Of a DNA stretch of 64,000 nucleotides, positions 45,942 to 56,124 are shown one piece after another. The notes beneath the pieces are model-generated. The model made no database searches. It was not told the DNA's origin and saw only the letters and a program-made list of their open reading frames with translations. Position numbers and translations under genes: made by a program. Every line of letters begins with the position of its first letter. Positions within the stretch are counted from its first letter, which is position 1. Source of the stretch: Brassica napus (taxonomy: Eukaryota > Streptophyta > Magnoliopsida > Brassicales > Brassicaceae); the NCBI RefSeq assembly GCF_020379485.1, contig NC_063448.1, forward strand, positions 20,545,726 through 20,609,725. The letters are read 5' to 3'.

Positions 45942-48071
45942 ATGGCGACCGCGGCTATATTCTCATCTCTACGGCGGAGGAGATCCCCATCACTAGAAGC
46001 CTTTTTAGCCCCCGTTGACCTCTCCGGCGTCGCTGTCGTTCAAACCCTAGCTTCCATCTCCTCAGAGGTCGTCTCTTCTTCCGCCGCCACACGGTTGTCG
46101 TTCCAACGCAGGAACGCTCGCTCTCTGCTTCGTAAGATCGAGATCTTCGTCGTATTATTCGAGTTCCTCGTTGAGACGCGCTCTCCCTCTTCTTCAACAA
46201 CAGCGTTGCTGTGTCTGAAGGAGTTTTATCTTCTCATCTACAGGTCCAAGATCCTCCTCGAGTACGTCGCTCAGTCCAGTAACTTATGGCTGTTGCTTCA
46301 AAACCCTTCGATCTCCGGCTACTTCCATGATCTAAGCCAAGAGATTTCGACTCTTCTCGATGTCTTCCCTGTCAGCGAGCTCGACCTCAGCGACGACATC
46401 AGAGAGCAAATCGAACTCTTGCGGAGGCAATCCTTGAAATCGAGGTTGTATATAGATAGCAACGACGAGTCCTTACGCGAAACATTCTATTCCTTTCTCT
46501 ACACGTTCGAGAACGGTGAGATTCCGAGTCCAACCGCTCTGAGAACCTTCTTCGTAGAGAAGTTAGGGTTTAAGGATTCTAATTCTTACAGAAACGAAAT
46601 CGAGTTTCTGGAAGAACAGATTGTGAATCACGACGGCGAACTAGAGCCTGCGAGTTCGGTCATCAACGGCTTCGTAGCGATTACACGATACTCTAGGTTT
46701 CTGTTGTTCGGTTTCGAAGAAGATGGATTAGAGTGGAGAATCGAGAATCATCCCAAGGTTGGAGGAGGAGACACGATCGTAACACAAGTTCCGAAAGATT
46801 TCGTTTGTCCGATCTCTCTCGACCTGATGACAGATCCTGTGATTGTCTCTACGGGGCAGACTTACGACCGAACCTCCATCGCTAGGTGGATCGAAGAAGG
46901 ACACTGTACTTGTCCTAAGACAGGACAAACGCTTATTGACTCTCGCATCGTGCCTAACCGAGCTCTCAAGAACTTGATCGTGCAATGGTGTACAGCGAGT
47001 GGCGTTGCTATTGAGTCTGAGTTTGTTTCAGATTCTTCGACAAACGAGGGGTTTGTGTCGGCTCTTCCGACAAAAGCTGCTGTTGAAGCTAACAAAGCTA
47101 CTGTCTCCATACTCATTCAGTTTCTAGCAGACGGATCGTCTGAGCCTGCTCAAACAGTTGCGGCGAGGGAGATTCGTCTTCTGGCGAAAACCGGGAAGGA
47201 TAACCGATCTTTCATCGCGGAGGCAGGCGCCATACCGCACCTGCGCCGCCTTCTCAAATCGGAGAACGCGATAGCGCAGGAGAACTCTGTGACGGCCATG
47301 CTTAACCTCTCGATATACGAGAAGAACAAGAGTTTGATCATGGAGGAGGATGACTGTTTGGAGTGTATAGTAAGCGTCCTCCTCTCTGGTCTCACAGTGG
47401 AAGCGCAGGAGAACGCAGCGGCCACGTTGTTCAGTCTCTCCGCAGTACACGAGTACAAGAAACGCATAGCGTTTACTGATCATTGCGTCGAGGCATTATC
47501 CTCGCTGCTTCGGAACGGGACGCCGAGAGGGAAGAAAGACGCGGTTACAGCGTTGTACAACTTATCCACACACCCTGATAACTGCGGTAGAATGATCGAA
47601 GGAGGAGGCGTGTCGAGCCTCGTCGTAGCGCTCAAGAACGACGTCGTTTCCGAGGAGGCGGCGGGAGCATTGGCTTTGTTGGTGAGACAGTCTCTCGGAG
47701 CTGAGGCTATAGGGAGAGAGGAAGGCGCCGTGACGGGGCTCATGGGGATGATGAGATGCGGGACGGCTAGAGGGAAAGAGAACGCGGTGGCTGCGTTGCT
47801 TGAGCTTTGTAGAAGCGGTGGAGCCGCGGCGGCGGAGAGAGTGTTGAGAGCACCGGCCATTGCGGGGTTGCTGCAGACGCTTTTGTTCACCGGGACGAAG
47901 AGGGCTAGAAGGAAAGCTGCTTCGCTTGCTCGGGTTTTCCAGAGGCGGGAGCATGCGGCGATGAGGTCAGGCGGGTATGGGTTTGTAGTGAATGTGAACG
48001 AGAATAGAGACGGCGGGAATTTTACGACGGATGTCTCTGTTCCGATGTCAATCTCTGTACCTGTATTGTGA
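45942..48071 (+). CDS. PUB17: U-box/ARM-repeat E3 ubiquitin ligase PUB17
   Basis: Intronless 709-aa frame. ATG at 45942 (MATAAIFSSLRRRRSPSLEA) was chosen over upstream in-frame codons because it matches the Arabidopsis PUB17 start. Residues 1-about 270 form the helical U-box N-terminal domain. The U-box is at about 283-350 (VPKDFVCPISLDLMTDPVI, then TGQTYDRTSIARWIEEGH and CPKTGQ). Armadillo repeats span about 385-675, with typical motifs such as GAIPHLRRLL, NSVTAMLNLSIYEKNKS, AQENAAATLFSLS and KKDAVTALYNLSTHPDN. The tail ends ISVPVL. Plant PUB17/ACRE276 proteins ubiquitinate targets with E2 enzymes and promote defence-related cell death. The high GC and clean frame contrast with the surrounding TE DNA. 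I recall At1g29340 as the orthologue (729 aa, slightly longer in the N-terminal domain). Confidence 0.96.
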   Translation: MATAAIFSSLRRRRSPSLEAFLAPVDLSGVAVVQTLASISSEVVSSSAATRLSFQRRNARSLLRKIEIFVVLFEFLVETRSPSSSTTALLCLKEFYLLIYRSKILLEYVAQSSNLWLLLQNPSISGYFHDLSQEISTLLDVFPVSELDLSDDIREQIELLRRQSLKSRLYIDSNDESLRETFYSFLYTFENGEIPSPTALRTFFVEKLGFKDSNSYRNEIEFLEEQIVNHDGELEPASSVINGFVAITRYSRFLLFGFEEDGLEWRIENHPKVGGGDTIVTQVPKDFVCPISLDLMTDPVIVSTGQTYDRTSIARWIEEGHCTCPKTGQTLIDSRIVPNRALKNLIVQWCTASGVAIESEFVSDSSTNEGFVSALPTKAAVEANKATVSILIQFLADGSSEPAQTVAAREIRLLAKTGKDNRSFIAEAGAIPHLRRLLKSENAIAQENSVTAMLNLSIYEKNKSLIMEEDDCLECIVSVLLSGLTVEAQENAAATLFSLSAVHEYKKRIAFTDHCVEALSSLLRNGTPRGKKDAVTALYNLSTHPDNCGRMIEGGGVSSLVVALKNDVVSEEAAGALALLVRQSLGAEAIGREEGAVTGLMGMMRCGTARGKENAVAALLELCRSGGAAAAERVLRAPAIAGLLQTLLFTGTKRARRKAASLARVFQRREHAAMRSGGYGFVVNVNENRDGGNFTTDVSVPMSISVPVL

Positions 48072-48917
48072 TCTATGTGTTCATTGATTGTTTATATTAT
48101 AATACATTTATTTGGTTGGGAGGTATAATATTAATACAAAGTAAAGTTTTAGAGAAGATATGTGTATGTGTGTGTATCTTCCAGAGGACAAAGAAAAAGA
48201 GTTTAGTGTATGGTCTTGATGTGTATTGTATTTGTTGTGTGAAACCTATTGCATTGTGTTCTGTTAATTATTTGAGAAATGTAAAAATCAAATAGGGGAG
48301 GAGTAGATTTGCTTGGAAGGTAAAGAAAGAAGAGAATGCATATATATTATATTTTATATAACAGTTTAATAAAGGTGGGTTGTACTTTGATTTAAAGATA
48401 TAAAAAAGATCAAAGTAACAAAGACTTCTGAGTATTGAGTTATTGACTAGTGGTAGTTAGTTTCCTCAGGAAAGTATGCGTCTTGGAATGTTTGATTTAG
48501 CTAATTGTGTGATCAAGATTGATTAAAGAAATGGGGTTTGCGGTTTGTGTTGAGGGTTGAACTATGATATGGCTGGTCTCTTCTCCACTTTTTTTTGTTT
48601 TCCCTAATGTCTCTTCTCCATTTGTGAAATTGACAGAAGAAATTTTATTCCATACGAGGAAAGCACTGAGTTAAGATATTCATTGCAAAAAAAAAGTAAA
48701 GAGAAAGAATCTCTAGCAATTGAAAGCTCTTTTGTTGAAGTGGTGAGTTGGGGCAAATTAACTTCTCGTCTTCTTCTTTTTCAGATTTTGTTTCTTCCTC
48801 TATGTTTATAAAAACCTGCTAAGTGGAACTCATCATTATAGTTTCTTCTTTTATATTGTGGATTTACAGATTTCAAGATTCTGTTTGTTCCTCTGTTTTT
48901 TCTTCTTTTAATTATAC
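48072..48917. other. PUB17 3' region and spacer to the next Copia element
   Basis: Probable 3' UTR to about 48300, then AT-rich spacer. No gene recognised. Ends with TATAC (48913-48917), the target-site duplication of the next element. Confidence 0.6.
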
Positions 48918-49443
48918 GGTGGGCCTTGTGTCATTAAACCTTAAAGCCCAAGAGAGTAATAGTTGGGTCTACGTCTTGAGTTGAATGTGATAGGCCAAGG
49001 CGAATCTTGAAACCTTCTCCTTCTATAAGCTGGAACAGATCATTGTTAAGTTGTTGTAACAACTTAACGGTCTTCGTTGGTTGAGATCAAGAAGAGGATC
49101 GAGGTGATCATCTTCTCCGGCGAGCTTACGCGTTACAGTGACGTTCTGGTGCGAGCTCTGTGACCGTTCCCGATCGTCTACTTGTCTTGTATCACATCGA
49201 TACCTGCACACGAAGGAGAGAGTAGATAAGACGAGCGATTGTACTTAGCTATTGTGATTGTGTAATCCACACCGGAGGAGTTTTTCCGGTGAAGAGCTAG
49301 TACAAAGTTGAGAGCTTCGACTCTCCCCAGACGCAGCGACTAGAGGTCGTGAACTGGGAAAACAAATCGCAAGTGTCTTTACGGTTAAACATCTAATCAA
49401 GATTGAACGAACAATCTAGTTAATCAACAATCAAATCGCAACA
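48918..49443 (+). repeat. 5' LTR, 526 bp
   Basis: Runs from GGTGGGCCTTGTG to ATCGCAACA. The first base is G where the 3' LTR has the expected T of TG. It contains the 8-bp dyad AAGTTGTTGTAACAACTT (about 49048-49065). Confidence 0.9.
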
Positions 49444-49688
49444 AGTGGTATCAGAGCAAAGGTTTGATCATTCTGCGGTTCTCAGGCGTCAAGATCAGTC
49501 AAGAAGAATCGTCTCCAGCAAGTAAGAAAGATCAGATCAAGGTTCGAAACTTATCTGTTCTCTTCTGTGTGTGTTGTTGAAGGTCGGCTCATGGTTGGTT
49601 GATGCGAGTCGTTTGAGAAGGTGTTGTAGTTTTTTTTTCGATTGCTTATGGCTTCGGTTTCTGATCAAAACTGCAAGTCAGGGAGCTA

Positions 49689-52600
49689 TGGAGCCTACAA
49701 AAGGAAAGTTTGAAGTAGAGAAGTTCGATGGGCAAGGTGATTTTGGAATATGGAAGCACAAAATGCTTTGCACTTGAAATCTTGGGTCTAGACTCCGTTC
49801 TTGAGGAAGAACCACCTGCATTAGAAGACGATAATGTTGACAAATCAGAGCCTGGAAAAGAAGTCAAGCCAGATCTAACTAAAGCAGCAAAAGACAGCGA
49901 GTAAGGAGTCTCATTCAGATGAGTCTAAGTGATCAGATAATCAGGAAAGTGATGAAGGAAACTATAGCGTTGGGTATCTGGAGAGCATTGGAGAGAGACT
50001 ATCAAACTAAGTCTCTTCCAAATCGTATCTACCTCAAGCAAAGGTTTGCTAGCTACAAGATGAATGACCAGAAGAGTATCGAGGAAAATCTAGATGTATT
50101 TCTGAAATTGGTGAATGATCTAGAAAGCCTAAGCATTAAGATCTCTGATGAGGACCAAGCTATTCAGATCCTCACAGGACTTCCTCCCAAGTTTGAACCT
50201 TTGGTTCATACATTGAAGTATGAGAGTTGGAAGGATACTCTTACGGTGAATGATGTTGTCACTTCGGCATATGCAAAGGAAACCGAGCTCAGAGAGAGGG
50301 GTGCTCTGGGAAAAGGTAAGGTTGATGCAGAAGGTTTGTATGTTAGTGAAAGAGGCAGAGGAGACATGAGGAGCAACTACACTAGGAACAGGTCCAAGAG
50401 TAGAGGCATGAATTTCTCGAAAGGAAAGGATAGCAAAGGTCAAGGTGCTTGTTTCATCTGCGGTAAAGAACGACACTGGAAACGCGAGTGTCCCGACAGA
50501 GGCAAAGCTAGAGGTACAGGCTCAGTGAATGTTGCAACTACAAGGAAAGAGCCTTTAATACTAATGGCTAGTATCCAAGACACGAGGAACGAGTGGGTGA
50601 TGGATTCTGGTGCAAGTTTCCACATCACACCAAACAGAGAAGTACTATTTGATCTCAAGGAGTGCAGTGGTGGGAAAGTGTTGATGGGAAACAACACTTT
50701 CAGTGAAATAAATGGAGTGGGAAAGGTCCGTATCAAAAGACCAGATAGGTCTATTGTTATCTTGACAGATGTAAAATTCATGCCAACTATGGGAAGAAAC
50801 TTAATATCCTATAGATGTTTAGAGAAAGCAGGGTGTAGCTATGAAGGAGGAGATTTTTCAGTCAAGTTCTTCAAAGATGGAGCTGAGGTCTTGTCAGGAA
50901 AGTATACAAATGGATTGTACTATTTAGAGGGAACAGTTCTCCAGCGTGAGAGCTGTACAGCGAGTTCTCAGGTTGATTCTACACAGAAGTGGCATTCGAG
51001 GTTTGGGCACATCAGTCAAAAGGGATTGGTGCTATTGGTTAAAGCAGGCTACTTGAATCAGAATGAAGTAAAGAAGCTGGACTTTTGTGAAAGCTGTGTG
51101 TTTGGAAAAGCGCATAAGCAGAGTTTTAAGAAAGGGAAGCATACTTCGAAGGAGGTTTTGGAGTATGTTCACTCAGATTTGTGGGGATCTCCATCAGTGG
51201 TTCTAAGTTTGGCAGAAAAGCAATACTTTATCACCTTTATAGATGATTACTCGAGGAAAGTATGGATCTATTTTCTGAAGACGAAGGATGAAGCTTTCGA
51301 TACATTTAAAGAATGGAAGGTGGAGGTCGAGACTCAAACAGGAAGGAAGCTTAAGTGCTTAAGGACAGATAATGGGCTCGAGTATTGCAATAAGAGATTT
51401 GATAGCTACTGTGTGTCTACTGGAGTTAAAAGGCACATGACTTGTGTCTATACGCCTCTACAAAATGGTGTTTCAGAGAGAATGAATCGAACCATTATGG
51501 AGCGTGTGAGGTGTATGCTCTCAGAGAGTGGAATGGAAGAGAGGTTTTGGGCAGAAGCGGCGTCTACTGCAGTTTATTTGATTAATAGGTCTCTAAGCTC
51601 AGCTATCGACTATAAACTGCCAGGAGTTATGGTCAGGTGTAAAACCAGGTATAAAGCATCTAAGGAGGTTTGGCTCAGCAGCTTATGTTCATACGACTAA
51701 AGCTAAGACAAGTCTGCGAGCACTTAAGGGCTACTTTGTGGGCTATCCCCAAGGCACCAAGGGATTCAGGGTTTGGTTACCTGATGAAGAAAGGTGCACG
51801 ATCAGCAGAAATATAATATTTCATGAAGAAGATTCTCAGAGAACTGCTCTATCTAGAGAAGTGAATGAAGCTGATCAGAAAGGAAAAGGGAAAGCTGTGA
51901 TAAAGGAAGATAGGAAATGTGTGTCTTTCAGTCCAAGGTTGATCAGGGGTCCAACTCCGTCTCCATGTGAACATGATTCAGAAGCATCTACTTCGGGTTC
52001 AGCGTCAACAGAGGGTTCAGTTTCAGGTGGAGCTATGTCAAATTGAGAGGGAGAGGCTACAGTTCAGAATCAGGAAACAACAGTTGATATGACAGAAGAG
52101 GATGAACCGGATTTGGACAGTTATATTCTAGCAAGGGACAGGAAGAGAAGAGAGGTCAAAATGCCATCGAAATACGATGATTTTGATGTTGTGGATTATG
52201 CATTGTCTGCTGCACAAGACATTGAAACGGATGAACCCAAGTCCTATCAGGAAGCTATGAGATCTAAGGATAGAGATCTATGGAACGCAGCCAGTGAAGA
52301 CGAGATGGTTTCTTTGGACAAAAATGAGACTTGGGATCTAGTTCAAAGACCAGAGAAGAAGCGAGTGATTGGGTGCAAGTGGGTTTACAAGAAGAAACCT
52401 GGAATACCTGGAGTTGAGCCTCCGAGATATAAAGGTAGACTTGTGGCAAAGGGATACTCATAGGTGGAAGGCATTGACTACAATGAAGTGTTTGCTCCTG
52501 TAGTCAAGCATATCTCGATCAGAATTGTTTTGTCTCTAGTGGTGAATGAAGACTTATATCTAGAGCAGCTAGATGTAAAAACGGCTTTTCTAAATGGTAC

Positions 52601-53793
52601 TCTAGAGGAAGAGATTTTTATGGAACAGCTGGAGGGTTATGAAGCGAAAGGGAAGGAAGACATGGTTTGTTTATTGAAGAAATCTCTGTATGGACTTAAA
52701 CAGTCGCCAAGCCAGTGGAACAAGAGATTTGATGGATTCATGAAGGATCAAGGGTTTAGACAAAGCCCATATGATCAGTGTGTTTACGTTAGTGGGGAAG
52801 ACGTGAAGAGCATGATCTATCTTCTGATCTACGTGGATGATATGTTGCTAGTTTCAAAGAGCATGGAGGTTGTTCAGAGACTGAAGGATAGTCTCAGTAA
52901 GGAATTTGAGATGAAGGATCTAGGAGCAGCTACAAGAATCCTAGGAATGGATATTTTGAGAAATAAGAAGGAAGAAACGTTAAAGCTGTCGCAGGGAAAG
53001 TACATTGAGAAGGTACTCTCAACCTTCAACATGGCAAATTGTAAGCCTGTTACTACGCCTCTGGGAGCACAGTTCAAGCTCAGAAGTTTGGATGAGAAAG
53101 AAGAAATAATGGAACCTCCACACATGGTTGACATACCTTATGCCAGCACAGTGGGCAACCTAATGTATGCCATGGTGGGCTCTCGTCCAGATATAGCTCA
53201 CGCAGTAGGAGTAGTGAGCAAGTTTATGGGAAAACCAGGACGGAAGCACTGGGAGGCAGTGAAGTGGATCCTAAGGTACATTCGTGGTACTACAGAGTTT
53301 GGTTTGTGGTTTAAGAAGGGAGAAGAGTTCAGAGTAGAAGGCTATAGTGACGCCGATTACACTACAGATCTAGATCGAAGAAGATCAGTCACTGGTTACT
53401 TATTCCAGGTTGGAGGTAACACAGTGAGTTGGAGATCAGGGCTTCAACCTATAGTGGCTCTATCTACTACTGAATCTGAGTATATGGATTTAAATGAAGT
53501 AGCTAAGGAAGCGTTGTGGCTTAAAGGTTTTTGTGAAGATCTAAGCTATGATTAAGGAGCAATTCAGATTAATTGTGATTCACAGTCTGCGATCTTTCTA
53601 GCTAAAAACGGAGGCTACCACGAAAGGACTAAGCACATTCATACCAAGTTCAATTTCATTCGAGATGTGATAGCAAATGGTTCAGTGTCAGTAATCAAAG
53701 TTCATACTACGGTCAACCTAGCGGATATTCTAACAAAAGCAGTACCTGGAAGAACATTGGAGAAGGCTCTGGTGTCTGTCAAGGTATCGGATT
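49689..53793 (+). pseudogene. Copia gag-pol polyprotein, inactivated
   Basis: Gag starts about 49689 (MEPTKGKFEVEKFDGQGDFG) and shifts frame near 49775. The long open part, 49919-51700, has gag, zinc knuckle CFICGKERHWKREC (cysteines and histidine intact), protease DSGAS, WHSRFGHIS, integrase CESC and the acidic triad in HSDLW, LRTDNG and NGVSERMNRT. A frameshift near 51630 breaks the integrase C-terminus. Further stops are TGA 52044, TAG 52461 and TAA 53553. RT has LDVKTAFLNG, KKSLYGLKQSP and LIYVDDML; RNase H has GYSDADY, TTESEY and NCDSQSAI. The last two stops align with glutamine in the intact Copia at 59694-63782, so they are CAG to TAG and CAA to TAA changes. Confidence 0.93.
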
Positions 53794-54277
53794 GACGAAG
53801 CGCGTCTGTTTTTCTTCTGAGATGCTTCGATAATTAGTGTCTCGCGGTAAGAGGAAGAAAGAAAAAAAAGTGGATTAGTGAGGTGCTAATCTTACTTGAG
53901 AATTTGGAAATTATCAAAGTTGTTTCAGGTTCTGTGATTTTACCAGAAAGGTTACATTTTTGAGCAGAGGGTTTTGAGGAAGTAGTCCGGCTGTGGTTTT
54001 GAGTTCTTGTCTTGGTAGAGAAGTGAAGCACAAAAGTTCTGCGGAGCTTGAGAGGTGAAAGTGGAGTATTTCGGTGATTCAGGATTGAGAGAGAGGTTTC
54101 TTCGAGGTGGAGTGTTTTGTTTTTTGGTTCGATTCATCAGTGGAGGTGATCGGAGGGATCAGAGAAGTCGGAGACATGAAGGAGAAAAAGCTGAAAACTT
54201 CTAAGCAGAGCTTCGCTTAGGGTTCGAGTTCTTTGTCGGCAAAGAGACAAAGGTCAAGGTTATGACAAGGTGGAGTT

Positions 54278-54803
54278 TGTGGGCTTTGTGTCATTAAACC
54301 TTGAAGCCCAAGAGAGTAGTAGTTGGGCCTACGTCTTGAGTTGAGTGTGATGGGCCAAGGTGAATCTTGAAGCCTTCTCCTTCTATAAGTTGGAACGGAT
54401 CATTGTTAAGTTGTTGTAACAACTTAACGGTCTTCGTTGGTTGAAATCAAGAAGAGGATCGAGGTGATCATCTTCTCCGGCGAGCTTGCGCGTTACAGCG
54501 ACGTTCTGGTGCGAGTTTCGTGACCGTTCCCGATCGTCTACTTGTCTTGTATCACATCGATACCTGCACACGAAGGAGAGAGTAGATAAAACGATCGATT
54601 GTACTTAGCTATTGTGATTGTGTAATCCACACCGGAGGAGTTTTTCTGGTGAAGAGCTAGTACAAAGTTGAGAGCTCCGACTCTCCCGAGACGTAGCGAC
54701 TAGATATCGTGAACTGGAAAAACAAATCGCAAGTGTCTTTACGGTTAAACGTCTAATCAAGATCGAATGAACAATCTAGTTAATCAACAATTAAATCGCA
54801 ACA
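54278..54803 (+). repeat. 3' LTR, 526 bp
   Basis: Begins TGTGGGCTTTGTG, ends ATCGCAACA, and is followed by the TATAC duplication. It has the same length as the 5' LTR with no net indel. Confidence 0.9.
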
Positions 54804-54808
54804 TATAC

Positions 54809-55750
54809 TTGGTGGATTTCATGAAATATAACTTGGAGATGTATGATTACAAGATGAGTGTCATCCACTATTTTTTGTTCTTCTTCAAGTGGATGTCACT
54901 TATTGTGTTTTTTGACGCGTTAGATATCATCTCCATGTGCGCATTATCGTCCATTGCATCTTATGATATAATTTCTTTCATACATTTTTGTAGTGCTTTT
55001 CCTGATTTCAATATATAAGAAATTATATGCATTAGGATTGGCAAACGGACTCGGTTTTTTTTTTTTTCCTTACATCCTACTTGGCATGGGAGAAGCCCAA
55101 AGAAAAAAACAAAACTTTATGGCATGGGGCATGGATATAATAACATGTAACTCGTTGACCGATTCAATGAAAAAAAAAATCATGCACATGCATACGCGAT
55201 TTCGTTTCTTCTTAGTTTTGTATTATATGACGACAATTCGTAGAGAATTGTAATGTTTTAATCAAAACATTGAATTGACTCCACCGTCACATGCATGTTT
55301 ACTAGTACTCAGAAAAAATAGACTGAATATAAGATCGATTCAGACGTTATCTTTACAATCCATCCATCGACTTCTACAGCTGGAGAGAAGCTTCTAACCA
55401 TTATAACCCGTCTTAAAAGCTATCTAGAAAGATTTAACTTCTAACGTTCTTCTTTCCACAGACGCTTAGGGGACACCCCTCTGACTAAAAAGGTAAAAGA
55501 TGAATATCAAAGGTGTTGTTAAGCCCAAAGCTAGAAGATCTTTAACAAAACGTTTAAACACCAAGGACATGAAAAGACGACGAGACCGGTTAAAGGGAAG
55601 TTTTGCTAAGTTACAAAGGAGACAAAAAGGATGAGATGATTATAGTAAATACATTCAGAACATATCCATTTCCTCTTCAGCCTCGCCACACAAACCCTCT
55701 CTATAACAGACAGAAAGGAGCTAAAGAAAATCACTCAACTTTCTTTTATT
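54809..55750. other. Spacer and 3' flank of the DUF1296 gene
   Basis: AT-rich, with no gene recognised. The last few hundred bp are probably the 3' UTR of the minus-strand DUF1296 gene. Confidence 0.5.
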
Positions 55751-56091
55751 TTAGTAAGAGTTTTGCCACAGCTGCTGCTGGGTTTGGTTCGAGGGCTGAG
55801 CTCCTGCACCGTCTCTAGGGTTTTGCTGCTGGCGCTCGTGCGACATTTCTGTTTGGGACTGATAGAAATTAGGGTAGCCATGAGACCCATACTGCTGTTG
55901 TTGAGCTTGTTGTAGCTGCTGCTGTTGTTGGAGGTTGTAGTACGCGTTAGCCGGAACACCTGACATGGTTCGAGAACCATGGCCGTGATGCCACATCGCC
56001 GAATTATCATTCTGAAAGTAAAGAGGGAAATGTCATCGAATGATTCAAGGTCTGAAACCAAGAGAAAGTGACTATAAAGAGACAAAATTAC

Positions 56092-56124
<33 letters not shown>

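Larger units (their letters stand above)
48918..54803 (+). mobile_element. Copia-type LTR retrotransposon, decayed
   Basis: Two 526-bp LTRs (48918-49443 and 54278-54803) and a perfect 5-bp target-site duplication TATAC (48913-48917 and 54804-54808). Primer site TGGTATCAGAGC (49446-49457); a purine-rich tract GACAAGGTGGAGT precedes the 3' LTR. All Copia domains are present in the right order but the frame is broken several times. My hand count is about 30 differences between LTRs (roughly 94 percent identity), mostly transitions. Confidence 0.92.

Noticed and set aside
45955..47954. Several minus-strand open frames opposite PUB17
   Set aside because: They are shadow frames of a GC-rich 709-codon gene; the plus-strand protein is clearly the real one.
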